A DNA stretch of 64,000 nt, from assembly GCA_001567275.1 (NCBI GenBank), contig LNBX01000045.1:1-64000 (forward strand), read 5' to 3'. Shown here in pieces: positions 49,087 to 56,911 of the stretch (its first letter is position 1; every line of letters begins with the position of its first letter). The DNA comes from Bacteroidetes bacterium OLB10. GTDB taxonomy: Bacteria; Bacteroidota; Bacteroidia; AKYH767-A; OLB10. The position numbers were made by a program, and so were the translations under genes. The notes below the pieces were generated by a model that was given only the letters and a program-made list of their open reading frames with translations, was not told the DNA's origin and made no database searches.

Positions 49087-49815
49087 TTATTTGTTTTCAT
49101 TCCAGTAATAACTGTCAGGATAAATTCTTTTGCCAAAAACAGCAGTGCCCACACGCACAATGGTTGCACCTTCTTCAATAGCTGTTTCAAGATCACCACT
49201 CATGCCCATGGATAGTTCTTTCATTTCCACATGAGGAATTTTTAAAGCAACAATCTGCTGCTGAATATTTTTAAGTAACCGGAAACAACTTCGTACTTTT
49301 TCAGTTTCAGCACTGAAAAGGCCTATTGTCATCAGTCCTTTAATTTTTAATGTTTCAAGCTGCGAAGCCTGTTTAGTAAGTTCTATAGCATCATCAGGAT
49401 TTGCTCCGAACTTACTCTCTTCATGTGAAGTATTCACCTGTATCAACACTTCCATTGTTTTGTTTTCAGAAAACAGTCGCTGATGTAATTTTTGTGCAAG
49501 CTCAATGCGGTCAACGGTTTCGATACAGGTTACACCATATTTTATGACATCTTTAATTTTATTGGTTTGAAGATGACCGATAAAATGTTTTGTATGCGAT
49601 ATTCCTTTCAGGGCTTCGTATTTTTCTTTTACTTCCTGCACTTTATTTTCGCCAATCAGGTTGTATCCGGCTTCTATAGCTTTGATAATGCGATCAGGTG
49701 TTACGGTTTTTGTTGCAAGCAGTAATTTCACTTCCGAGCGTTCACGGTGTGATTTCATGCAAGCCGCTTCAATACGGCTGTTGATGACCTGAAGGTTATG
49801 AAGAATATCGTCCAT
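49087..49815 (-). CDS. YggS family PLP homeostasis protein
   Basis: 242 residues, single TIM barrel. PLP Lys in LLLATKTVTPDRI, IGENKVQEVKEKYE, HFIGHLQTNKIKDVI, and LSMGMSGDLETAIEEGATIVRVGTAVFG (shown in parts: MGMSGDLETAI, VRVGTAVFG). Regulates the free pyridoxal phosphate pool. Convergent with mutY. Confidence 0.94.
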   Translation of the reverse strand: MDDILHNLQVINSRIEAACMKSHRERSEVKLLLATKTVTPDRIIKAIEAGYNLIGENKVQEVKEKYEALKGISHTKHFIGHLQTNKIKDVIKYGVTCIETVDRIELAQKLHQRLFSENKTMEVLIQVNTSHEESKFGANPDDAIELTKQASQLETLKIKGLMTIGLFSAETEKVRSCFRLLKNIQQQIVALKIPHVEMKELSMGMSGDLETAIEEGATIVRVGTAVFGKRIYPDSYYWNENK

Positions 49816-49846
49816 TGAAAAATAGTTTCAGTTTTGTTGACTTAAT

Positions 49847-50191
49847 CTATTTGAATTTTTGCAATACTTCCAGCAACACTACTGCCTGATTGTACTGTGT
49901 GTCTTTTGCGGAATACAGCAATGTTATTTTTTTCTTCTGTGAAATTTCGTGTATTTTCTTAAGTTCTGCAACGTGTGTTTTGAGTTCTTCTTTATATCGT
50001 TTTTTAAATTCAGAAAATTTTTCAGGCTCGTGATTGAACCATTTTCTAAGCTCGGTAGAAGGAGCTATTTCTTTTATCCATTCATCAATTTCAGCAGAGG
50101 CTTTGCTGATACCACGGGGCCACAGTCTGTCAACCAATATGCGATAACCATCATCCCTCTCAGGTTTTTCATATACACGTTTAATTTTCAT
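49847..50191 (-). CDS. DUF488 family protein
   Basis: 114 residues. Typical DUF488 opening VYEKPERDDGYRILVDRLWPRG and end TLLYSAKDTQYNQAVVLLE. Small alpha/beta proteins of unknown function. On the same strand as the NO-related genes but separated from them by a terminator. Confidence 0.88.
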   Translation of the reverse strand: MKIKRVYEKPERDDGYRILVDRLWPRGISKASAEIDEWIKEIAPSTELRKWFNHEPEKFSEFKKRYKEELKTHVAELKKIHEISQKKKITLLYSAKDTQYNQAVVLLEVLQKFK

Positions 50192-50302
50192 AAGTTCTAT
50201 TTTTTATACGAATTGAAAATTTTTCTTTACTATCTTTCTTCTGTTTAAAACAGTTGATAACGGAATTAGTTGCAGCTGACCTTTTATTTTAAATAGCTGC
50301 AA

Positions 50303-50338
50303 TAAAAAACGGGCAAGCTTTCTTATTTGCTTGCCCGT
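50303..50338 (-). terminator. Rho-independent terminator after the azurin-like gene
   Basis: Stem ACGGGCAAGC (50309-50318) pairs perfectly with GCTTGCCCGT (50329-50338) around a 10-base loop; on the minus strand a T-rich tract (GTTTTTTATT) follows. It closes the gene run that starts at 55009. Confidence 0.88.
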
Positions 50339-50376
50339 AAAACTTTTTACTGCCTGCTTAATGCAGCAGTATAAAA

Positions 50377-50896
50377 TTATTCAACGATAAATTTACCATG
50401 CATCATTGCGTGGTGACCGGGGAATGTACACAGGTAATCGTAAGTTCCTTTATCAGGAGCTGTAAATTCGATTTCTGTAGTCTCTCCGCCACCAATAAGT
50501 TTAGTGTGTGCAATAATGTCATCTGCATAATCAGCAGGAATATAATCAGAGTCTTTTGCTTTGATAGCTGCCTGAGCAAATTCGTCCATGTCAACATCGG
50601 GTTTTAGCAACACGAAGTTGTGTCCCATGCCTGTAACAGGTAATTTACCTGTGTGGTGCAGTGTTAATTTCACTGTTTGTCCTGCTTTTACTTTAATTTC
50701 TGTAATGTCATACTTCATATCATCACCTGCGTTAAGAGTCACTACAGCAGGCTCAGTAGGAGCCGGTGCAGGTGCTGCTTCAGGAGTGGTGGTTTCGGCA
50801 GGAGCAGCAGGCTCGGTGCTTTTTTTGCTCGGTTGATGAATTACAGGCAGCTAAAAATAAGGCTGCAGATGCAAGAACTAAAATTGATTTTTTCAT
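50377..50896 (-). CDS. Azurin-like blue copper lipoprotein, frameshifted
   Basis: Small periplasmic electron carrier. The conserved frame gives the cupredoxin with copper ligands as in azurin: GMGHNFV (His) and CTFPGHHAMMHG (Cys-x4-His-x3-Met). Upstream in a different frame, ATG at 50896 encodes a lipoprotein signal MKKSILVLASAALFLAAC followed by NSSTEQK. Removing one base from the T7 run at 50820-50826 (A7 on the coding strand) connects it through a Pro/Ala/Thr-rich linker (STEPAAPAETTTPEAAPA). Could donate electrons to NosZ or to NO-related enzymes; partner not shown. Confidence 0.87.
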
Positions 50897-50935
50897 TTTT
50901 AATTGAATTTTTAATTTGTTATAAATTGATTTTGA

Positions 50936-51661
50936 TTAAACTGTTGCTAATTTTTCCTCCATTGAAATTGCTTTCGGGAATAAGATGTTATTTTCCAAAT
51001 GAATGTGCAAATGTAAGTCTTCTTCGAATTCTTTCAACATGGAAAATGTTACTCTGTAGGTATTACATGCATCTGCAGGAGGATTATAATCATTAGTCAG
51101 AGAAGCAATTTTGCGAAAACGTTCTCCTTCTCCGTCATGATCGTGCATCATGGCCTTAATCGGATTCTGAACTGAACCAAAAGGCGCCTGAACGGATGTT
51201 TTGTCTTGTTCTGCTTTCACCATTCTGCGTATGAACGGGAACAGCATAAGTTCTTCCTTTTTCATGTGCATCGCCAGTTCTCCTACACTCTCGTTAAAAA
51301 GTTTTCCTGTTTCAATAAGTTCGGGATGTCTTTCACCATGCACTCGAATAATTTTTTCGAGAAACGGTTTTATTTCCTGCGAACGGGATTCAACATAACG
51401 ATGATGTTTTTTCTCTATATAATCAGCCAGCAAGTCGAGTGGCCATGAGTTATAGTCAACAGATGATGCATTGTTGGCAGAAGTTGCCTGTTCCAGTTGT
51501 TGGATAAGATCGTTGCTGTCAATTTTCTTTTTCTCACACGCTTCGGCAATACTTCTGTTGCCATTGCAGCAAAAGTCTATGTTATGTTTTTTAAATACAG
51601 GAGCAGTGCGGTAATCGTTAGCCACCAACTCTCCTATAATGCTTTCTTTTGAAATACTCAT
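50936..51661 (-). CDS. ric: Iron-sulfur cluster repair di-iron protein Ric (ScdA/YtfE)
   Basis: 241 residues. N-terminal ScdA_N segment with DFCCNGNRS (Cys pair) and a hemerythrin-like four-helix domain with iron ligands in HGERHPEL, MHMKKEELMLFPF, MMHDHDGEGERF and LHLHIHLENNILFP. Repairs Fe-S clusters damaged by NO or oxidants. Placed in a gene run under an Rrf2-type regulator, as often seen in NO-stress regulons. Confidence 0.95.
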   Translation of the reverse strand: MSISKESIIGELVANDYRTAPVFKKHNIDFCCNGNRSIAEACEKKKIDSNDLIQQLEQATSANNASSVDYNSWPLDLLADYIEKKHHRYVESRSQEIKPFLEKIIRVHGERHPELIETGKLFNESVGELAMHMKKEELMLFPFIRRMVKAEQDKTSVQAPFGSVQNPIKAMMHDHDGEGERFRKIASLTNDYNPPADACNTYRVTFSMLKEFEEDLHLHIHLENNILFPKAISMEEKLATV

Positions 51662-51679
51662 TGATAAAATATTTATAAA

Positions 51680-52450
51680 TTAATTTTTTTGTGCTATTAA
51701 AACAATTGAATTGATGTGTTTTTGATGTTTTCTGAATGATTTTCTCATTTCGGTAATACGTTTGCGCGCTGAGGAGTTCACCAGAATGTTGTAGCCAATC
51801 CTCAGCGTTCTTAAAAATCCTTCATCATCCAGAATACGTTTGGTTTCGAGCAATAACATTTCGTTTGTATAAACTTTTTTAATGGTGAAACCTTCCTTCT
51901 CGAGTAAACTTTTCCATTCCTGTTCTGTAAGTGGGCGTGCATTTACTTTTATGGTTACAGCCAGATCTCTCTGAATTTCACTTTTCAGATTTTCATCCAC
52001 ATCTTTCAACCCTAATTCATGTATGGCATACAGGCCTCCCTTTTTAAGAATGCGGTATGCTTCTTTAATGATTTCTGCTTTGCGATGATCGGCATGCATG
52101 GTAAGCATTGCTTCACCCCATACTTTGTCTTTTGAATTGCTAACAATATTGGTGTTTCCTGCATTGCCAAGAACAAACTGAATATTTTGTCCTTTTACTT
52201 TTTGTTTTAACGATTTGATTGCATCTTCATCAGCATCCACACCGGTGTAAGAATGTGGATGACCTTTGAGTGCAAGTGATGCCGTATATCCTAATCCCGG
52301 TGCAAATTCCACCACATCATCATCAGAAGAAATATGTAACTCTGAAACTAATTTTTGAGTAAGCTCCTTACCTCCCGGACGCAAAACTTTTTTCCCCATT
52401 CGTGCAAGAATCCAGTGTCCCTGTGCTTTTTCAAAATCTTTAACTTCCAT
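51680..52450 (-). CDS. Class I SAM-dependent methyltransferase
   Basis: 256 residues. SAM-binding motif VVEFAPGLGYTASLAL (about 46-61), acidic motif II GVDADEDAI and RILKKGGLYAIHELGL. FAP replaces the usual DxG at motif I. N-terminal GHWILARMGKKVLRPGG is conserved in a subgroup I have seen near NO-related genes, but I cannot name its substrate. Between ric and tryptophan dioxygenase. Confidence 0.85.
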   Translation of the reverse strand: MEVKDFEKAQGHWILARMGKKVLRPGGKELTQKLVSELHISSDDDVVEFAPGLGYTASLALKGHPHSYTGVDADEDAIKSLKQKVKGQNIQFVLGNAGNTNIVSNSKDKVWGEAMLTMHADHRKAEIIKEAYRILKKGGLYAIHELGLKDVDENLKSEIQRDLAVTIKVNARPLTEQEWKSLLEKEGFTIKKVYTNEMLLLETKRILDDEGFLRTLRIGYNILVNSSARKRITEMRKSFRKHQKHINSIVLIAQKN

Positions 52451-52471
52451 GATATTATTATTTAATTGTTT

Positions 52472-53377
52472 TTACTCTTCTCCCCAACGGGCTATTTCAT
52501 CATGGGTATATAGTTTCGGGAAAAATTTACGTTGCTGATATTTCGGATGCAGATATTTTTTCCATTCGCTGCCACCGGTTGCTGCTTTGTTTTCGCCTTT
52601 GCTGTCTAAATAATGTTGAGCAGTTTCCAAATGCACAATTGGCCACTTCACATTGTACATGATATCAAACTCCTTAAGCTTTGCTATAAATTCTTCGGAA
52701 GGATTCTGAAACTTTTTTATTTTCTCTTCTAGTGTTTGGCCTTTAACTTTTTTGGCTAACTCAATAAAACTTGCTAAATATTTTTCTTCGAACAAACGAA
52801 GCGTCAGTGATTTTTTACCTGTCTTTCTGTCGGTGCCTGCATCTTTCCAATAGATGTTTTCAAAATAATCTTCAACTGTTGGATTGGCAGGAAGACGTTT
52901 TTTACCTTCCTGGTTGATGAGGTTTTCAAGCGGTGTGCAATAAATTTCGAGATAACGGAAAGTGGCCGACTGAAAACCACTTGCAGGAGCAAGCGTACTG
53001 CGGAAAGTATTATAGTCGTCATAGTTCATTCCGAATTTCATCACATCAAACGATGTTATGAGCATGGAAGTATAACGGTTGAGGCGGTTGAGTTTATCCA
53101 TCCAGATTTCTTCTTTCAGATCTTCGAAAACAAGCTGCTGCAGTTCGTGCACCATCATTTTCAAAACTAATTCCGTAACCTGATGATACATCACAAAGAT
53201 GGCTTCGTCTTTAAAATCGGTTCTGGTTTTTTGCAGGGTAAACAGGGTGTCCACCTGAATATAATCCCAGTAAGTGATGGGTTTTGCCTGCAACAATCCT
53301 TTCAGATAGGTTTCTGAATTTTCGCCAAGCTGCTGATATTTTCCGTCAATGTCGTTTAAGATTTTTTCTTTACTCAT
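52472..53377 (-). CDS. Tryptophan 2,3-dioxygenase
   Basis: Heme enzyme opening the indole ring of tryptophan to N-formylkynurenine. About 301 residues from MSKEKILND; the longer frame overlaps the upstream gene. Motifs: FVMYHQVTELVLKMM (distal side), LAPASGFQSATFRYLEI, the proximal heme His in IVHLETAQHYL and ATGGSEWKKYL. No formamidase, kynureninase or hydroxylase is adjacent, but an aminomuconate-deaminase-like RidA occurs at 35949-36365. Confidence 0.93.
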   Translation of the reverse strand: MSKEKILNDIDGKYQQLGENSETYLKGLLQAKPITYWDYIQVDTLFTLQKTRTDFKDEAIFVMYHQVTELVLKMMVHELQQLVFEDLKEEIWMDKLNRLNRYTSMLITSFDVMKFGMNYDDYNTFRSTLAPASGFQSATFRYLEIYCTPLENLINQEGKKRLPANPTVEDYFENIYWKDAGTDRKTGKKSLTLRLFEEKYLASFIELAKKVKGQTLEEKIKKFQNPSEEFIAKLKEFDIMYNVKWPIVHLETAQHYLDSKGENKAATGGSEWKKYLHPKYQQRKFFPKLYTHDEIARWGEE

Positions 53378-53819
53378 AATTTTTAACAGGTTTGAAGTGT
53401 GATATGCCAAATATAAATAAACAGGTTGCCTTAATAACTTCGGAACCTGCGAAATAAATATGCAGATAAGAATGAGGAACTACAGCCCCTTCAATTCGCA
53501 GTTGTGCTCTTGCATCCAGTGCAGGCAGCAACCAGAATGTCTGAATGATTACAATAAAAAAAGGAATAAGAAATGTGGCACGACTCATAGAGAAAATGTT
53601 TTCGCGTGCATATAACAAACTGATTAAAATAAACAGTGCAAGCACCCACTCAACTTTGTTGAGTGCGCCAAACACCAATCGGCCAACACCAAGTCCCAGT
53701 GGGATGGTGATGCCCGGAGCCAGAAACTTCAGCCACGACTCCATAAAACTTATTGCACTGACAAAACCAATCCATATAAAAACGGCAACTACTACACCCG
53801 GATGTTTAATTATTCTCAT
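53370..53819 (-). CDS. Four-helix membrane protein next to the globin
   Basis: About 149 residues from MRIIKHPGVVV (53819); ATGA overlap with the globin gene upstream indicates coupling. Hydrophobic helices at about 9-28, 48-80, 88-108 and 125-143. Recognisable conserved strings are SFMESWLKFLAPG, GRLVFGALNKVEW and WLLPALDARA. I do not recognise the family. Its tight pairing with a group III globin suggests a shared role. Confidence 0.75.
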   Translation of the reverse strand: MRIIKHPGVVVAVFIWIGFVSAISFMESWLKFLAPGITIPLGLGVGRLVFGALNKVEWVLALFILISLLYARENIFSMSRATFLIPFFIVIIQTFWLLPALDARAQLRIEGAVVPHSYLHIYFAGSEVIKATCLFIFGISHFKPVKNYE

Positions 53820-54211
53820 TGCAGCGGTGTTGAAGCGTTGTTTTTGTAGTACTGTATTTTCATCAGAAACATTTCTGCCATTCTGTTGCCCTGCCATTTG
53901 GCACGGGTTGCTTTTTCGCCACTGAAAAAATGATCTACTGTTTCGTTAAAAAGAGATACCCAACGGTCGAAGTGAAGTTTTTCTACCGGAAGCTGCGCAT
54001 GTGGTACAAAGGGAGCACCAAAGTAAGTATGCTCATCAAACAAAACTGTTTGCCAGAAACGATACATTTTTTCTAAATGTTGCGGCCACCGGTCCTGAAT
54101 GACATTGTTAAAAATGTCTTTCAGCAAATCATCTTCACGTATTTTGCCATAAAAAGTATCTACCAGAATTCTGATATCGTCAATGGATGTTATGTCTTTG
54201 AGTTCTCTCAT
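53816..54211 (-). CDS. Group III truncated hemoglobin
   Basis: 131 residues. Group III features: IRILVDTFYGKIREDDLL at the N-terminus, FNNVIQDRWPQHLEKMYRFWQTVLF, APFVPHAQLPVEKLHFDRWVSLF with the proximal His in LHFDRW, and FSGEKATRAKWQGNRMAEMF. Binds O2 or NO; expected to work in NO detoxification in this setting. Confidence 0.93.
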   Translation of the reverse strand: MRELKDITSIDDIRILVDTFYGKIREDDLLKDIFNNVIQDRWPQHLEKMYRFWQTVLFDEHTYFGAPFVPHAQLPVEKLHFDRWVSLFNETVDHFFSGEKATRAKWQGNRMAEMFLMKIQYYKNNASTPLQ

Positions 54212-54245
54212 TTAATAAAGGGATACACCCTGTATATTCTGATAA

Positions 54246-54482
54246 TTATTTTTTCCAGTAGTTATTGGCAATTGCTACTGTCTGAAATTCGATAGCTACC
54301 ACATTGGCAGAAGCTATCAGCTGAGCAGTATTGTTTGCATAATCGTTGCGCAGTTTTTTTCTGGCTTCAGGATCGGTTTGAATAGCAGCAATAGTTTTTC
54401 TTGCCATTTTAATTGCCAGTTCACGTCCTTCCTGAGGAGTTGCTGTAATAAGTGATGGTAGCCAGATTTCTTTGTTCTCCAT
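54246..54482 (-). CDS. Small hypothetical protein in the Rrf2 gene run
   Basis: 78 residues from MENKEIWLPSLI (the longer frame adds 10 doubtful residues). Contains TPQEGRELAIKMARKTIAAIQTDPEARKKL, helical and charged, with no signal peptide, no Cys and no recognised domain. Lies between the regulator and the globin gene, so probably regulated with them. Confidence 0.65.
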   Translation of the reverse strand: MENKEIWLPSLITATPQEGRELAIKMARKTIAAIQTDPEARKKLRNDYANNTAQLIASANVVAIEFQTVAIANNYWKK

Positions 54483-54574
54483 ATTGTTTATCTTAATTTT
54501 TAAAATTATCAATTAAATTTTGTTCGTTTTTGTTCAGATAGTTAACAAAATAATCATAGGTGTGTTTTAATTCG

Positions 54575-55009
54575 TCATCTGATCAGCACAGTTTTTCCTT
54601 CTTGCAATCCTTTTGCAAGGTCATAAACAGTAGTTTTTGTAAGCATCTCTTTAATTCCCGCTCTCACTTTGCTGAATTTATCATGCATAGGGCAGGGTTG
54701 ATCATTATTACATTCGCTGAGACCTAATCCGCAACCATTATAAATATTGTCACCATCAATTACACGAACAATATCACTCATCTTTGTTTGCCGCATTTGT
54801 TTCACCGACATATCAAAGCCACCTGTTGGGCCGGTATATGAATTAACAATACTGTACTTAGTAAGTGTACCTAAAACTTTTGCAGTGAAAGCTCCCGGTG
54901 ATCCGGAGTTAATTGCCACATCACCAATTTTTGCCCTTTGCCCTTGCAGCGACTGGGTAGCTATGTAAATAATTGCTTTAATACCGTGCTCACACGCTTT
55001 TGAAAACAT
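54575..55009 (-). CDS. Rrf2-family regulator, NsrR-like
   Basis: 144 residues. N-terminal winged helix (FSKACEHGIKAIIYIATQS ... KIGDVAINSGSPGAFTAKVL) and a cluster-binding loop CGLGLSECNNDQPC with three Cys (C-x6-C-x5-C), spaced like the [Fe-S] ligands of NsrR/IscR. NsrR senses NO through its cluster and de-represses detox genes. Here the downstream genes are globin, ric and azurin, which agrees. I avoid the symbol because Rrf2 subtypes cannot be separated by eye. Confidence 0.88.
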   Translation of the reverse strand: MFSKACEHGIKAIIYIATQSLQGQRAKIGDVAINSGSPGAFTAKVLGTLTKYSIVNSYTGPTGGFDMSVKQMRQTKMSDIVRVIDGDNIYNGCGLGLSECNNDQPCPMHDKFSKVRAGIKEMLTKTTVYDLAKGLQEGKTVLIR

Positions 55010-55028
55010 AGATTATACTTTGGGGCTG

Positions 55029-55059
55029 CAAAGGTAAGACCTGTATCATTTAGGACAAA
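55029..55059 (-). promoter_or_regulatory. Promoter of the Rrf2 gene run
   Basis: On the minus strand TTTG (55059-55056), then 19 bases, then TACCTTTG (55036-55029), a perfect match to both Bacteroidota elements. The regulator's start codon at 55009 follows after a leader of about 14 bases. Confidence 0.8.
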
Positions 55060-55068
55060 TTTATCTTA
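55051..55068. promoter_or_regulatory. Palindromic operator overlapping the -33 element of the Rrf2 promoter
   Basis: TAGGACAAATTTATCTTA: the two halves (TAGGACAAA and, read from the other strand, TAAGATAAA) agree at 7 of 9 positions, the others being transitions. It covers the TTTG -33 element at 55056-55059, as expected of a repressor site, probably autoregulation by the Rrf2 protein. The AAGAT half resembles the NsrR half-site of enterobacteria. Confidence 0.5.
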
Positions 55069-55327
55069 AATATTTTTTTAGCTGAAATTACACGTAATTG
55101 CAGGTTACATTACGTACAAATAATGAAGGGTTGAACGTAAAACCGTGCTAAAATCCAAAAAACAGGCAGTTTTTACAGAGATAACATCCTTGCAGCTTCA
55201 ATTCTGACGATGGGAATCTCGATTTTATAAACCTGAGTCAAAAAACGATAAATAAAAAAATTACAAAAAACATGTAAATGGAGGGTGGAAATGATAATCC
55301 GCTTATCTACTCCTCACCCTTCCTTTT

Positions 55328-56041
55328 CTACATCAGCTTTTGAAGCAACTCTTCCTTGCCGATGAATCCTTTGTTAGACCAGGTGAGTGTGTTGTTTTTG
55401 TAAAGCTGCAAAACAGGTATGGCATCAATATTAAGCTCTTTGCACAACTCCATATTTTTATCGGTGTTGATGCGAACCAATACTACCTTGTCGGCCATGT
55501 CATTTGAAATTTCATTCAGAAATGGTTCCATCTTTTTGCAAGGAGCACACCAGTCAGCATAAAAATCTACCAGCACCATTTTATCAGATTGAGTGAGTTG
55601 TTTAAACTCATCCATTGTCATACCTGCTGTTTGAGGCTTTTCGGCAGTGGTAACAGGAAGGTTGCTTGCATTCCATTTGATGATGCCGCCATCCATCTGA
55701 TATACGGTTGTGAAACCTTGAGAGCGCATTTGTTTTGCAGCTGAGGCACTTCGTGCACCGCTGAGGCAGTAAACAAAAACGGGTTTTGTTTTATCTAATT
55801 TAGAAATTTCTGTTTCAAAATTGTCTCCGTTCCAGTCAATGTTGACAGCGTTTTGTAAGTGGCCACTTTCAAACTCTTCAGGAGTGCGCACATCTATAAT
55901 CTGTGCATCAGAAAAATCTTTCAGCTTTTCTGCAAATTCTACAGGCGATAAATCATTACTTGCTGTGCCATTTGTTGTATTCCGGTTGCATCCTGCAGCT
56001 AAAAAGGCAAATGCTATGATGAGCGATAAAAAATTTTTCAT
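55328..56041 (-). CDS. Rhodanese-thioredoxin fusion lipoprotein
   Basis: 237 residues. Lipoprotein signal with LAAGC lipobox (Cys about 18). Rhodanese domain (about 30-130) with active-site Cys in VFVYCLSGARSAS, then a thioredoxin domain (about 140-237) with VDFYADWCAPCKKME and cis-Pro IDAIPVLQLY. The fusion could pass sulfane sulfur from the rhodanese Cys to the CxxC and release sulfide in the periplasm. Last gene of the sulfur operon starting at 57844. Confidence 0.92.
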   Translation of the reverse strand: MKNFLSLIIAFAFLAAGCNRNTTNGTASNDLSPVEFAEKLKDFSDAQIIDVRTPEEFESGHLQNAVNIDWNGDNFETEISKLDKTKPVFVYCLSGARSASAAKQMRSQGFTTVYQMDGGIIKWNASNLPVTTAEKPQTAGMTMDEFKQLTQSDKMVLVDFYADWCAPCKKMEPFLNEISNDMADKVVLVRINTDKNMELCKELNIDAIPVLQLYKNNTLTWSNKGFIGKEELLQKLM

Positions 56042-56045
56042 TGTA

Positions 56046-56357
56046 TTACTGATGTTGATGTATTAATTGTTCGAGATAATTTGCTGGAACCACACCTGCT
56101 TGTCTCCATTTTACTTCACTGTTTTTAAAAAGCATAAGTGTAGGTACACCCTGAATGTTGTAAGCAGACGCTACCAGAGGATTTTTATCCACATCAATTT
56201 TGATGATGGTGGCTTTGTCGCCAACTTTTTGCTTCAGTTCTTCGAGTACCGGTTTCATCATTTTGCAGGGACCACACCACTCGGCAAAAAAATCTACCAG
56301 CACAGGTTTGTCCTGCGCAATAATTTCTGAAAATGTTTTTTGTTTTGTTGTTTCCAT
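56046..56357 (-). CDS. Thioredoxin
   Basis: 103 residues, classic thioredoxin with [18 protein letters not shown] and [11 protein letters not shown]. No signal peptide. One base overlaps the upstream membrane gene, four bases before the fusion gene; likely the reductant of persulfides formed on the rhodaneses of this operon. Confidence 0.93.
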   Translation of the reverse strand: METTKQKTFSEIIAQDKPVLVDFFAEWCGPCKMMKPVLEELKQKVGDKATIIKIDVDKNPLVASAYNIQGVPTLMLFKNSEVKWRQAGVVPANYLEQLIHQHQ

Positions 56358-56596
56358 TATTTGGTTCGTTCTGTATTTTCTTTTGTTAAAGAGGAGCCTG
56401 CATCAGAAGTACAACTTCCGCCATAGCAATTTCCTGAAGCGCAGCCAAAGGCAAACAGCCCCATGGCTGCAAAGTAACCTCCGGGCAATACGCCTATCCA
56501 CTCACGGTTGATGACAGACTGTATTACAATTGCTCCGCCAATGAGTACATAAAGCACTCTCTGAACATTCCATCCTGTAAGCAGCCGTTGTTTCAT
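56357..56596 (-). CDS. Small membrane protein, DUF2892-like
   Basis: 79 residues with two hydrophobic segments ([16 protein letters not shown] and [18 protein letters not shown]) and a Cys-rich tail [13 protein letters not shown]. Resembles the membrane part of YgaP-type proteins, which in E. coli is fused to a rhodanese. Here the adjacent gene encodes the rhodanese separately. The Cys residues may carry sulfur. Confidence 0.8.
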   Translation of the reverse strand: MKQRLLTGWNVQRVLYVLIGGAIVIQSVINREWIGVLPGGYFAAMGLFAFGCASGNCYGGSCTSDAGSSLTKENTERTK

Positions 56597-56911
56597 TTAC
56601 GAAATTTTATTTTGTAAGCTCATCCATCCGCCACCGTTATACACTTCACCAAATCCTTTTGATGCGAGAATACTTTTTGCCGAAGCACTTCGCATACCCG
56701 AAGCACAACAGGTGATGACGGGTTTATCCTTTTTAATTTTTGAAAGATTGTTTGAAAGATTCTGCAGCGGAATGTTCACAGAGCCTTTGATGTGCCCACC
56801 CTGAAATTCCTGTTTAGTACGTACATCAATAATCTGCGCTCCACTTTGCACAAGTTCTTTAAAATCTGCTTTTGGACCTATTCCAAAAAGGTTTTTAATC
56901 AATTGTATCAT
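56597..56911 (-). CDS. Single-domain rhodanese
   Basis: 104 residues. A short amphipathic N-terminus (MIQLIKNLFGIGPK) then a rhodanese domain with QIIDVRTKQEFQGGHIKGSVNIPL and the active-site loop CCASGMRSASA. Transfers sulfane sulfur. One base separates it from the membrane protein gene downstream and none from the rhodanese gene upstream. Confidence 0.92.
   Translation of the reverse strand: MIQLIKNLFGIGPKADFKELVQSGAQIIDVRTKQEFQGGHIKGSVNIPLQNLSNNLSKIKKDKPVITCCASGMRSASAKSILASKGFGEVYNGGGWMSLQNKIS

Larger units (their letters stand above)
55010..55327. other. Non-coding gap between the NO and sulfur modules
   Basis: 318 bases. The left part holds the Rrf2 promoter and palindrome; the remainder is AT-rich. 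A weak imperfect GGGTG/CACCC inverted repeat at about 55280-55325 lies after the thioredoxin-rhodanese stop and could be a poor terminator. No ORF or RNA gene seen. Confidence 0.45.

Noticed and set aside
50926..50939. TTGATTTTGATTAA, 9/10 to the FNR consensus, between ric and the azurin-like gene
   Set aside because: It overlaps the ric stop codon, lies in very AT-rich sequence, is not a good palindrome in its core and no -7 element follows at a usable distance.
55280..55325. Possible terminator after the rhodanese-thioredoxin gene
   Set aside because: Stem is only five clean base pairs with a bulge and a long loop, and the T tract is distant.
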